Assembly (NCBI RefSeq): GCF_000701345.1
Contig: NZ_JNIJ01000008.1
Location: 62,001-126,000, forward strand
Direction: 5' to 3'
Origin: Bradyrhizobium sp. URHD0069
GTDB taxonomy: Bacteria > Pseudomonadota > Alphaproteobacteria > Rhizobiales > Xanthobacteraceae
DNA length: 64,000 nt
Below the pieces are notes generated by a model. The model ran no database searches and was not told where the DNA came from. It was given only the letters and a program-made list of their open reading frames with translations. The translations under genes and the position numbers were made by a program. Below are positions 31,911 through 39,237 of this stretch, piece after piece; the first letter of the stretch is position 1; every line of letters begins with the position of its first letter.

Positions 31911-32290
31911 CGGAGGGCGTCGGCGCCCAGATATTCCACAACCGCTAGTCCAGAAACCGGCTCATATGTCGCCGCGAAAATGTCCGGCTTGCAGGGGTAG
32001 AGTTCACCCTTGACGCCTTGGATGATCCAGTCGCCGGGCGAGGCGACCATGTTGCCTTCCAACGTGCCTATCCAAAGACTTTCGCCGTCGCGCCAGATTT
32101 CGCCCGGCCCCGGATGGGATGGATATTTCTGATCGGTTACGACGAACGAGACCGGCGGCATCCAGGCCGGGGACTCGTAACGCTCGCCATTCATCGGCTC
32201 TAGGCCGTTCGTAAGGCCGATATTGTTGCTGTAGCCGTTCCACTTGACGGCCTCGATAACGACGGGCTTTTTACGAAACTGCGGCATCAT
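31907..32290 (-). CDS. Conserved phage PGDWII/CKPDIF protein
   Basis: A 127-residue protein: QFRKKPVVIEAVKWNGYSNN, SLWIGTLEGNMVASPGDWII, QGVKGELYPCKPDIFAATYE. This is a widespread phage conserved hypothetical of unknown function (the VKPG..... PGDYIIKGVKGE..PC.PDIF pattern). ATG 32290 overlaps the upstream stop (ATGA). Its presence inside the sugar-transferase cassette may be coincidental. Confidence 0.7.
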   Translation of the reverse strand: MMPQFRKKPVVIEAVKWNGYSNNIGLTNGLEPMNGERYESPAWMPPVSFVVTDQKYPSHPGPGEIWRDGESLWIGTLEGNMVASPGDWIIQGVKGELYPCKPDIFAATYEPVSGLAVVEYLGADALR

Positions 32291-32958
32291 GCTCTCCAAT
32301 TCTCTTTGACCCACGGAAGGGCCTCAAACTTGCTCGGATCACGCCATCCCGGAAACGCCACGATGCGAGCACCTGACGGCAGGGCATCGCCGTCAGGCCA
32401 ACCTCGCTTCTTGAAGGCATACACTCCGTCGGCACTGGTAAACGCTGCGGCGTCAGGCATCTTGGCTGCGAACCATGCCTGATCGTCGGGGAATTTGTCG
32501 AAGGGCACGGCGCGGGCCGCGTCCAGACTGAAGTCGCTCCAGATATCGGGCCGGTATCCCGCTTTCAGGGACCATACCGAGCCGTTGAACGGGCAAGGGT
32601 TGCTAGAATTTACGCCCTGCAAGATCGTGAAATCGTCCTTGCGATCAAACAACGGATCAAGCGGGCCGGTTACGACCAGATCAAGGTCGAGGTTCACCAC
32701 GCGGTCGCCGGGCGCGATGCCCAGCTTGTTCTGCCATTCCGGATCGAACAGCTGCAATCTGACAAAACAGCCCTTAACAGCTGTTAGCCGAATATCCGGG
32801 ATTTGATACTGCTCAATCCCCGGCAAATGCTGCGGGCTGTCCGTGAAGGCGATAAACCTGTGAGCCTCATTCAGATTGCGATGGACGCCAGCGGCAAGCC
32901 TTCGAACGTAGTGCTCACCATAGGACGAGCCCCATAGCCACGTACAGATATTGAGCAT
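32287..32958 (-). CDS. GT-A-type glycosyltransferase
   Basis: A 223-residue protein with the DxD-like metal site DRVVNLDLDLVVTGPLDPLF (DLDLVV). Upstream HRFIAFTDSPQHLPGIEQYQ and downstream NPCPFNGSVWSLKAGYRPDI, FPDDQAWFAAKMPD fit GT8-like phage transferases. It probably transfers a sugar to virion protein, DNA or a host surface molecule; target unknown. Confidence 0.7.
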   Translation of the reverse strand: MLNICTWLWGSSYGEHYVRRLAAGVHRNLNEAHRFIAFTDSPQHLPGIEQYQIPDIRLTAVKGCFVRLQLFDPEWQNKLGIAPGDRVVNLDLDLVVTGPLDPLFDRKDDFTILQGVNSSNPCPFNGSVWSLKAGYRPDIWSDFSLDAARAVPFDKFPDDQAWFAAKMPDAAAFTSADGVYAFKKRGWPDGDALPSGARIVAFPGWRDPSKFEALPWVKENWRA

Positions 32959-33165
32959 TTATGCTTTGGGCGGCTCTGGAATGGCAATCCAGTGGGTCGG
33001 CTCAAATTCGGCATCTTCAGCGTAGGATCCCGCGACTGCCAATTCCCAGAAACAATGAACTCCTATGCGCCAATAGATCACGGCGCGGCATGACCCATCC
33101 CATCCGAGGATGTGGGTACCGTCTCTAGGTGCCGTCTCGATTAGTTGCCACTCGCTCATCGCCAT
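32959..33165 (-). CDS. DUF551-like small protein
   Basis: A 68-residue protein: MAMSEWQLIETAPRDGTHIL then GWDGSCRAVIYWR and AEFEPTHWIAIPEPPKA, the W-PIETAP-DGT ... PTHW-PLP-PP pattern of DUF551. AGGTG before ATG 33165 supports this start over 33159. Common in phages, function unknown. Confidence 0.75.
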   Translation of the reverse strand: MAMSEWQLIETAPRDGTHILGWDGSCRAVIYWRIGVHCFWELAVAGSYAEDAEFEPTHWIAIPEPPKA

Positions 33166-33704
33166 AAAACACCTATACCATTATGCGGCCCGTCCAGCTT
33201 GCATTCCTCGAAACGATAGCCGCCCTTGATCGAATTCCAGAACTGCGGAACCTCGATCTCTTTCGGATTGCCCGGCTTTGGCACATAGGCGATATCATGA
33301 AATGCCACGATGCGCCCCAGCGGCCCGTAATTCTCCCAGTCCTTGGTGACGTAGGGCAACAGATGATTGGCGTCGATGAATACCGCATCGAACGGCCCCA
33401 GAGCCGCCGCCTGTGCGATAATCTCAGGCGCCGTGCTGTCGCCCAGGATCAGATGCGCGTCGTACCCATGGCCCTTTAATCTCTCTACACACGCCTCCAG
33501 ATGAGGACGGCTTGCACCTGTCCCGCCCGGCATGTCGACCGACACGATGCGGGATCCGGCGCGCAGGGCCATTGCCACACGTTCCAGTGACCCGCCGAAC
33601 TTGGACCCGATCTCGAGATAGGACCGGACATTTTCGCGGCTCAGCAGGTTGACGAACCAGGCTATCTCTTCTTCACGCTGGAGTTTCTTCACGCACGTTT
33701 CCAT
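33156..33704 (-). CDS. Class I SAM methyltransferase (Methyltransf_24-like)
   Basis: A 182-residue protein: VRSYLEIGSKFGGSLERVAM (SAM motif I), SRIVSVDMPGG, DAVFIDANHLLPYVTKDWEN, YGPLGRIVAFHDIAY. This is the Methyltransf_24 layout, often paired with glycosyltransferases. It lies in the sugar-transferase cassette and overlaps its neighbours. Probable O-methyltransferase of a small molecule or glycan; substrate unknown. Confidence 0.75.
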   Translation of the reverse strand: METCVKKLQREEEIAWFVNLLSRENVRSYLEIGSKFGGSLERVAMALRAGSRIVSVDMPGGTGASRPHLEACVERLKGHGYDAHLILGDSTAPEIIAQAAALGPFDAVFIDANHLLPYVTKDWENYGPLGRIVAFHDIAYVPKPGNPKEIEVPQFWNSIKGGYRFEECKLDGPHNGIGVLWR

Positions 33705-34264
33705 ATTGCAGCCATGCCAAGTTCTTCGCTGATATAGCTGGTGTGTATGCGACGGAACCCCATGGGGATAAGGTTAGCGTCAAGATTGATCTTTTCTTCT
33801 TCGTTCTCGGCAATCTTTTCGGATGTCCCGCGCCATGCGAAGTATCGTTTCGTGCGGTCCCCGAAGTGTCGGATGAGAGCGCAAAGCTGCGTGTGCGGCA
33901 TCACCCTCTTGAGCTTGTGATAAGTGGCCAGCATCAACACGATGTCGTATTTGCGATCACCGAAAGCGGCCGTTACGGCATCACCCCCGCCGGTCAGGTC
34001 CACCACCTCAAACTTGCTTTCAACGGTTCGCAGGTCCGCGAATAACTCCCGCGCTGTCCTGATGCCTTCCTCAAATTTATCGCACCCGTGGCAGACTGTG
34101 GCCCCGTTGTTGGCCATCTCGAATGAGACGAGGCCACGGTTGCATCCGATATCAAAAACCGATGCGCCCTTGGCCCGGCAGACCAGATCGGTGATCCCGT
34201 CCATGCGGATGTCGTGGTATCCGGCGACGCGGCGCTGGAGCTTGTAGCCGGGGTCGTGGGTCAT
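33689..34264 (-). CDS. Class I SAM-dependent methyltransferase
   Basis: A 191-residue protein: SVFDIGCNRGLVSFEMANNG (motif I), VCHGCDKFEEGIRTARELFA, KFEVVDLTGGGDAVTAAFGD, KYDIVLMLATYHKLKRVMPH, then FAWRGTSEKIAENEEEK. Rossmann methyltransferase, second in the cassette. It overlaps the next gene by 16 bp and starts on an ATGA with the small membrane ORF upstream. Confidence 0.75.
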   Translation of the reverse strand: MTHDPGYKLQRRVAGYHDIRMDGITDLVCRAKGASVFDIGCNRGLVSFEMANNGATVCHGCDKFEEGIRTARELFADLRTVESKFEVVDLTGGGDAVTAAFGDRKYDIVLMLATYHKLKRVMPHTQLCALIRHFGDRTKRYFAWRGTSEKIAENEEEKINLDANLIPMGFRRIHTSYISEELGMAAIWKRA

Positions 34265-34431
34265 AGACCCTTATGCCGCATGTAAATTGCCAGCCACTGG
34301 AACGCAACCCAGACCACGAACGCGGCAACCAACCATCCAAGCGCGTGGTTCATTAGTTCGCTCGGACTTTCCGGTTTCGACGGTCGCTGCGGTGGCATCT
34401 CGCGCTCTATACCGTTTACGATTTCTTTCAT
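34261..34431 (-). CDS. 56-residue membrane protein in the cassette
   Basis: A short frame: MKEIVNGIEREMPPQRPSKP, then a TM helix (LGWLVAAFVVWVAFQWLAIY) and a basic tail. Stop overlaps the next ATG (ATGA at 34261-34264), indicating translational coupling with the methyltransferase gene. Could anchor or guide the cassette enzymes to the membrane; inference only. Confidence 0.5.
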   Translation of the reverse strand: MKEIVNGIEREMPPQRPSKPESPSELMNHALGWLVAAFVVWVAFQWLAIYMRHKGL

Positions 34432-34471
34432 GCTAATGCCTCCACATTCAAATGCCCATGCGCCGCGTCCA

Positions 34472-34741
34472 TCACGTCCTTAGACGGAAATGGACACGCT
34501 CCTGCCCGTCTCCCGCAATCGTCGTCTCTATGCGGACAGCGACTCCATCGCGCTCCAATGCCTCATAGCCTGCGATCGGAGGGGCCTCTAGGCCGTCATA
34601 GATATCGTAGTCGCGGCGTTCAGCATCCATCTCCTCTTGCTTCCAGGATCTAGGATAGCCGTCTACATTCCCATTGAGCCATTCCTGCGCGCCTTCTTTG
34701 GCTCGGTCTACAGCATCATTTGAGTATGGACCCAAAGTCAT
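34472..34741 (-). CDS. Small acidic orphan protein
   Basis: An 89-residue product: MTLGPYSNDAVDRAKEGAQE, KQEEMDAERRDYDIYDGLEA, GVAVRIETTIAGDGQERVHF. AAGGA before ATG 34741 makes this start better than the TTG at 34759. Conserved hypothetical-like, function unknown. Confidence 0.5.
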   Translation of the reverse strand: MTLGPYSNDAVDRAKEGAQEWLNGNVDGYPRSWKQEEMDAERRDYDIYDGLEAPPIAGYEALERDGVAVRIETTIAGDGQERVHFRLRT

Positions 34742-34755
34742 TGGCGATCCTTCAA

Positions 34756-35562
34756 TCAAGCCGCTACGATATCAGATTTGGCGCCACTAAGGAACGCTCG
34801 CGCCGCGTCCATCACGTCGCCGACTGATATGCTTGCCATAGCCGCCTTGCAATGCTCACACGCACTCAGAGAGCCGCAAGGCGTTCCTGGTGCTGCTAGA
34901 TTGGTGTGGGTGCCGTAGCCAGTAACACCAGGAGGAATGAACCCACCAAACAGAACAACGGCAGGAATACCGACCGCAGCGGATGCGTGGTGTAGTCCGC
35001 CCTCAGGTCCGATATAAAGCGCTGCATTTTTCAGAATCCTTGCTGCATGACGGAACGAAGGCGTCTTGATCTGCTCGGCAGCGGCGAGACGGTGACCGGC
35101 GCCATAGTAGAACTGCCTGATCCGGTGCCCTTCCGAGGCCAGCTTATTCGCGACTGCATCGTAACGATCGACCGTCCATTGCTTGTTAGGTCCAAATCCC
35201 TTGACCTGCATATTCGGCTCGATGACGACAAAGCCCGAGCCATGCCGCTTGCCGAATTCGATTTCATCGGGTGTGAAGAACACCTCGCCCAGTATCGGCC
35301 GGAACGAGTAATTCCATTCCCAACGATCACCGACTTGGCGGTTATAAATCCTGTTGCCGCGGCAGAACGGATGCCACTCGATGTCGCGGTCATTCTCGCT
35401 GCCCGGAGGCGCAATGTTCGGATTGCCCTTGAATATCTGCTCGCTCAGGTGATTCCAGATGATCCGCTTGCCGTCACCGAAGGCTATTCGCTTGCCTCTG
35501 GCCTTGGCACCACGGGCGAAGCCAGTTCCAAGTAACTCGTCACCGAACCCCACTTCAGACAA
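34756..35562 (-). CDS. GT9-like (heptosyltransferase-type) glycosyltransferase
   Basis: A protein of about 268 residues. The N-terminus SEVGFGDELLGTGFARGAKA (motif G-GDEL) and C-terminus RILKNAALYIGPEGGLHHAS then AAVGIPAVVLFGGFIPPGVT (GpEGglHH.aa..g.p.v.lfG) match the GT9 family, which adds heptose to LPS core. I start it at TTG 35562 or GTG 35553 because the in-frame ATG at 35712 would run through the complete small gene 35555-35731. Overlap about 8 bp. Confidence 0.65.
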   Translation of the reverse strand: MSEVGFGDELLGTGFARGAKARGKRIAFGDGKRIIWNHLSEQIFKGNPNIAPPGSENDRDIEWHPFCRGNRIYNRQVGDRWEWNYSFRPILGEVFFTPDEIEFGKRHGSGFVVIEPNMQVKGFGPNKQWTVDRYDAVANKLASEGHRIRQFYYGAGHRLAAAEQIKTPSFRHAARILKNAALYIGPEGGLHHASAAVGIPAVVLFGGFIPPGVTGYGTHTNLAAPGTPCGSLSACEHCKAAMASISVGDVMDAARAFLSGAKSDIVAA

Positions 35563-35731
35563 AACTCGCGCGACACTTACGACTAGCAAGCTTCTCAGCG
35601 TGCCCCTCGGCAAAACTTCGACATTCGTGCTGAGAAACAAACTGCCAGCCGAACCATCTAAGCCTGTAGAGCGAATAGGCGCTTGTGTCTGGCCAAATTC
35701 TGGATTGTTCAATAACGATCTTAAATTTCAT
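35555..35731 (-). CDS. 58-residue phage protein
   Basis: MKFKIVIEQSRIWPDTSAYS then LYRLRWFGWQFVSQHECRSF AEGHAEKLAS; aromatic and basic, typical of short phage conserved hypotheticals. Start overlaps the upstream stop (ATGA at 35728-35731), and its stop overlaps the GT9 start. Function unknown. Confidence 0.6.
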   Translation of the reverse strand: MKFKIVIEQSRIWPDTSAYSLYRLRWFGWQFVSQHECRSFAEGHAEKLASRKCRASFV

Positions 35732-36498
35732 GATCCAAAACTCAGTGGCCCGCGCGCCCAATCCGCCAACTGCATTCGCCATTCATCGGCGTACTGGCAG
35801 TCCTCATACCCCGGCATGTCCGGGATGCCCGAGGTGAAGTGCGCGATCGTCGCGGATATCTCCGGGTCAGTATGCCCGACAAGGTAATTCCAAGCCTGAT
35901 CAAGCTCGCCGATGTCGCTGTCAGCAAGCCAAAACAGGCGGTGCAGATCGCGCCCCGGCGTCTTGTTCAGAACGTCCAGCGTTAGCGCCTTGTTGGCCGG
36001 ATGATCGCAGTTGAAGGCGATTACAGAGGACCAGTTCTTGCGTCCGTAGGAAGTCTGGACCTGGTTATCCATTTTGATACCCGGCTTGGGATCATGGTTA
36101 TGCCAGACGCAATAGACCGCCTTGTCAGGCGACAATTGGTCGAACAGCCGCGCGACATTCCCGCGGAACATCACATCGCCGTCGCAGAACAGCGCCCATC
36201 CGGTCTTGGCCAGCATGGGCACAAAAAATCTGCTGTTGGCGTGCTCTGTACTTTGGGGCGCGTCGCTCACCACGTCCCACATAACGGGCTTGTCAGCCGC
36301 GCTGGCGCGGTATTCGATCGGCCGCTGATACAGGCCCATCCCAATCAGATCATCCAGCAGAAGCCCGTATATCGGGATAGGGCGGGTCAGATGATGCCGG
36401 CAGGACTTGCGCGCGACCGCAAAGGCTGATGCCTCACGAGGATCCCAGCCCAACCAAACACTGTGGTTCACAGGCCCATATTGCGCCATGAGCGCCAT
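35728..36498 (-). CDS. GT8-like glycosyltransferase
   Basis: A protein of about 256 residues from ATG 36498 (36489 possible). SVWLGWDPREASAFAVARKS, then the metal-binding KTGWALFCDGDVMFRGNVAR (DGD), WSSVIAFNCDHPANKALTLD and DIGELDQAWNYLVGHTDPE. Phage-type GT-A transferase. The upstream part of the ORF overlaps the membrane protein gene 36468-36692 and is excluded. Confidence 0.68.
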   Translation of the reverse strand: MALMAQYGPVNHSVWLGWDPREASAFAVARKSCRHHLTRPIPIYGLLLDDLIGMGLYQRPIEYRASAADKPVMWDVVSDAPQSTEHANSRFFVPMLAKTGWALFCDGDVMFRGNVARLFDQLSPDKAVYCVWHNHDPKPGIKMDNQVQTSYGRKNWSSVIAFNCDHPANKALTLDVLNKTPGRDLHRLFWLADSDIGELDQAWNYLVGHTDPEISATIAHFTSGIPDMPGYEDCQYADEWRMQLADWARGPLSFGS

Positions 36499-36692
36499 GA
36501 GTAGCGCGCCCTGCGTTTCATGTTGGAAGTCGTGACCTGAAAAACCGCCAACGGATATACGATCGCGCGAACTAGGATGTAGCCCAACGATTGCTGGACA
36601 ACTGGTAGCGCCTCCCAACCGAGTCTGAAGCCAAAGCCTATACAGGTGGCCCAGCATGTCAGTAACAGCACGGTCGACATCACGTTCTCCAA
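36468..36692 (-). CDS. Short membrane protein
   Basis: A 74-residue product: MENVMSTVLLLTCWATCIGF then LGYILVRAIVYPLAVFQVTT; one or two hydrophobic helices and a basic Arg/Trp tail. It partly overlaps the following glycosyltransferase start and directly follows the ParB-like gene. Plausible but not certain. Confidence 0.45.
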   Translation of the reverse strand: MENVMSTVLLLTCWATCIGFGFRLGWEALPVVQQSLGYILVRAIVYPLAVFQVTTSNMKRRARYSWRSWRNMGL

Positions 36693-37094
36693 TTATTTAA
36701 CCAACTTGGCTGGTATACGAGCCCGGCCTTCCAGTTCGTAAGCGACAAATCTGTGGTGGCCGTCCAGTATCCTGAAGCTCTGGCCCTCTTGCGCCACCGC
36801 AATCGGGTCAAGTTCTTTTCCAGACCGCAATATTTGCCTGAGACCAGAGATGATCTTGGCGTCCCGACTCGCTAATGCCTCCTTGCGGCCACCGGGTTGG
36901 AATTCGGGGACCTTCTCACCCCTCCATCCAGCCAAGTTGGCTCCGCGCTCCGTACGCAATTGACTTAAGGGCACCTGAACGCCGAAGTCCTCAGATATAA
37001 GCTTGTTCAGGTGGGCCTTGGCGTTTTTCGCATGGGTGCCACCCGGCGCGTTCGTAAACTCCCCATTCTTAGGGTCATGATACGGGTTGCCCAT
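36693..37094 (-). CDS. ParB-like nuclease-domain protein
   Basis: A 133-residue protein. After the N-terminus GNPYHDPKNGEFTNAPGGTH, residues about 85-133 read LDPIAVAQEGQSFRILDGHH then RFVAYELEGRARIPAKLV, the ParB/Srx-type motif (P-I-V, -DGHHR-AY---G---I). The catalytic or nucleotide-binding DGHHR is intact. It may cleave or bind DNA or act on nucleotides. It is the first minus-strand gene below the two inserted plus-strand genes. Confidence 0.7.
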   Translation of the reverse strand: MGNPYHDPKNGEFTNAPGGTHAKNAKAHLNKLISEDFGVQVPLSQLRTERGANLAGWRGEKVPEFQPGGRKEALASRDAKIISGLRQILRSGKELDPIAVAQEGQSFRILDGHHRFVAYELEGRARIPAKLVK

Positions 37095-37186
37095 TGTCGT
37101 TCCTGCCGTCAGTTGTGATTTCAGGACGTATTGACCTATAGGACCAATTGCCCTATGTTTGTTTCATCGAACAACGGAGCAGGCAA

Positions 37187-37492
37187 ATGACCGCAATGAG
37201 ACAAGCCATAATCGAGGCGTGCGATTTACTGGCCGAGCGTAAATATGGGAGCCCGGCGCGTTCGCCAGCTCACAATGCGCGATTGGTATTAGAAGCGGCC
37301 CTTCAGCAGCACACCATATCCGCCGAGAAAGATCGCTCCGCGGCCCTGCTAGATGCCATCAGCGCCATTCTAATTATCCCCACAAGTATTAGCCTATACC
37401 TGAATAAGGCGGAGGCCGAAGCTGCGACGGAGACCAAGAAGCGCGCTATCGAAGCAATCCGGAGACTATATGACGCCGAAGCAATACGCTGA
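37187..37492 (+). CDS. Small helical protein in the inserted plus-strand pair
   Basis: A 101-residue product from ATG 37187 with GGAGC upstream. RQAIIEACDLLAERKYGSPA, RSAALLDAISAILIIPTSIS, KKRAIEAIRRLYDAEAIR, all helical with one hydrophobic stretch. It overlaps the small HTH gene by 23 bp. No family recognised. Confidence 0.5.
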   Translation: MTAMRQAIIEACDLLAERKYGSPARSPAHNARLVLEAALQQHTISAEKDRSAALLDAISAILIIPTSISLYLNKAEAEAATETKKRAIEAIRRLYDAEAIR

Positions 37493-37661
37493 CGCCATAG
37501 ACCGCCTAGGACTGTCACAGCGCTCCGCTGCTGCGTTCCTTGGCGTTGGTGAGAGACAGTCCCGCCGCTGGATTGCAGGCGAGAATGCCATCCCTGAGTC
37601 CGTTGCCAAGCTCCTTCGCTTGATGATCCGGCTAAAGCTAAGACCGGATGACGTCAGTTAG
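37470..37661 (+). CDS. Small HTH protein
   Basis: A 63-residue DNA-binding-like protein: MTPKQYADAIDRLGLSQRSA then AAFLGVGERQSRRWIAGENA IPESVAKLLRLMIRLKL, a Cro/XRE-type helix-turn-helix (LSQRSAAAFLGV...RRWI). Coupled to the preceding gene; convergent with the portal gene, whose end it overlaps by eight bases. May regulate its own two-gene insertion. Confidence 0.65.
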   Translation: MTPKQYADAIDRLGLSQRSAAAFLGVGERQSRRWIAGENAIPESVAKLLRLMIRLKLRPDDVS

Positions 37662-39234
37662 CCGTGGGCCGTGGTTTGACCGGCGCCGGCGGCGGATTGA
37701 CCGTGCCATGCTCCGGCGTCACCACCACGGGCGCACCCGTAACCGGATCAATCACCTTCTCAGGCTGAAGCTGTTGGCCCTCCTGCTCTTCGGCGAGGCG
37801 CTGTTGTTCTTCTTCCTCGGTGAGGTCGTTTGACACCACGTTGCGGCGCTTGAACTCGGCGCGCACCGTCTCGGCGGAATAGATGCCCTGACCCTGCGAT
37901 TTGAGCAGCGCATCCAGTTCCTTGCCGCTCTCGAGTTCGACCGCGAAATCCGTGTGCAGTACGACTTCCGGCTCAACCTTATCGCCCAGCCACATGGCGG
38001 TGATCTTGAGCGCGGATTCCAGCGCGTCCTTGAACAGGAACGCCCAAGCCTGGACCGCGGAGCTTGCCTTTTTGGATACATTGGCCGTGGTGACAACGGT
38101 CAGATTGGCCTCAGCCAAGGGCTGCATGCCGAGGTCGCGCATTTCCTTGCGGAACAGCTCAAGCTGCTCGCGCAATTCTGATGTTGCCGCGCCGCTCGTC
38201 TCCACAACGGTTGCCGTGCCGGCCGGTCCCGTACCCTGCTGGTTCTGCGGGATCTGGAACACCATATTAGGGCCGACTGAGACCTCGATTAGCGCGCCGG
38301 TCGCATCCTTCGTCTCCATCCCCGAGATGCAGAACATCGGGAAGCAGGTCATGATGCTGACCCAGTTAAGGTTCGACTCCTGCCGGTATTCAGTGATCTG
38401 CATATTCGCGATGTCGCGGATGGCTGGCTCGACAATCCATGAGCCGCCGCTGCGCTTGGTCAGTGTGACCGCGACAAGCGGGATGATGCCGATCGTGATC
38501 GGGCCTGACCCGATGATGACCCAGCCCGCCTTGCCCTCGGAATTGGTCTGATGCTCCCACAGCGTCCATGTCGCCGGGGCGTAGCCCGTCGTCTGGCCCA
38601 ACTCATCAACCAGCCTGACGCGATCCAATACCCGGACGCGCTCGATGCAGGTTTCCTCGAAGCCGTCGATCTGCTTTGAGGTTTCGCTAATGCAGGCCCG
38701 GTGGATGACCTCCACGCCTCCCACAAAGTCGCTGTAGACCGCCCGCATGTTTTCGGCTGGCACATGCACCCAGTACGGGCGAAGCTTCTGCTGGGCTTCC
38801 TCGGCCCGGCTGAGTGGCCTGCCATCGGCTCGGGGCTTGGCCTTGGTGTAGTCGATGAGAATCCAGTCGATGCCTTTATCTAGCGCCGACTTGAACGCAC
38901 TCGCCGCGAAAACGTGCAGGTTATTGCCCTGCCCGTCGATGTTCTCGGCCAGCTTTACGAATGGAGGCGGGGTGCCTTCCTTGAGCACCAGTTCCTTGCT
39001 GAATGGCTTGGAAGCAAGGTTCTTGGAAATGTCCGAATAGATGTTCGTGAACGGCGCATTGGCGAGCCGGTAGTCATAGACCGCCTGCTTTTCATTTGCG
39101 AACTTGGGCAGGTACGTCGTGGTGCCCGCCTTGATCGCATCCTCGCCCTGCAGAATGGCGTCAACCTTCTCCCAGAACGCAATCTGGGCGTCATAGTCTG
39201 ACGACGTTGCGCTGGGGTCGATCTCATCGGCCAT
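37654..39234 (-). CDS. Portal protein (DUF4055-like)
   Basis: A 526-residue protein immediately downstream of terminase. KQAVYDYRLANAPFTNIYSD, IDYTKAKPRADGRPLSRAEE, QKLRPYWVHVPAENMRAVYS, GSGPITIGIIPLVAVTLTKR, GSWIVEPAIRDIANMQITEY and YRQESNLNWVSIMTCFPMFC match the DUF4055 portal-like pattern. The C-terminus is Pro-rich. Forms the dodecameric DNA channel at one capsid vertex. Confidence 0.85.
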   Translation of the reverse strand: MADEIDPSATSSDYDAQIAFWEKVDAILQGEDAIKAGTTTYLPKFANEKQAVYDYRLANAPFTNIYSDISKNLASKPFSKELVLKEGTPPPFVKLAENIDGQGNNLHVFAASAFKSALDKGIDWILIDYTKAKPRADGRPLSRAEEAQQKLRPYWVHVPAENMRAVYSDFVGGVEVIHRACISETSKQIDGFEETCIERVRVLDRVRLVDELGQTTGYAPATWTLWEHQTNSEGKAGWVIIGSGPITIGIIPLVAVTLTKRSGGSWIVEPAIRDIANMQITEYRQESNLNWVSIMTCFPMFCISGMETKDATGALIEVSVGPNMVFQIPQNQQGTGPAGTATVVETSGAATSELREQLELFRKEMRDLGMQPLAEANLTVVTTANVSKKASSAVQAWAFLFKDALESALKITAMWLGDKVEPEVVLHTDFAVELESGKELDALLKSQGQGIYSAETVRAEFKRRNVVSNDLTEEEEQQRLAEEQEGQQLQPEKVIDPVTGAPVVVTPEHGTVNPPPAPVKPRPTAN

Positions 39235-39237
39235 TGA

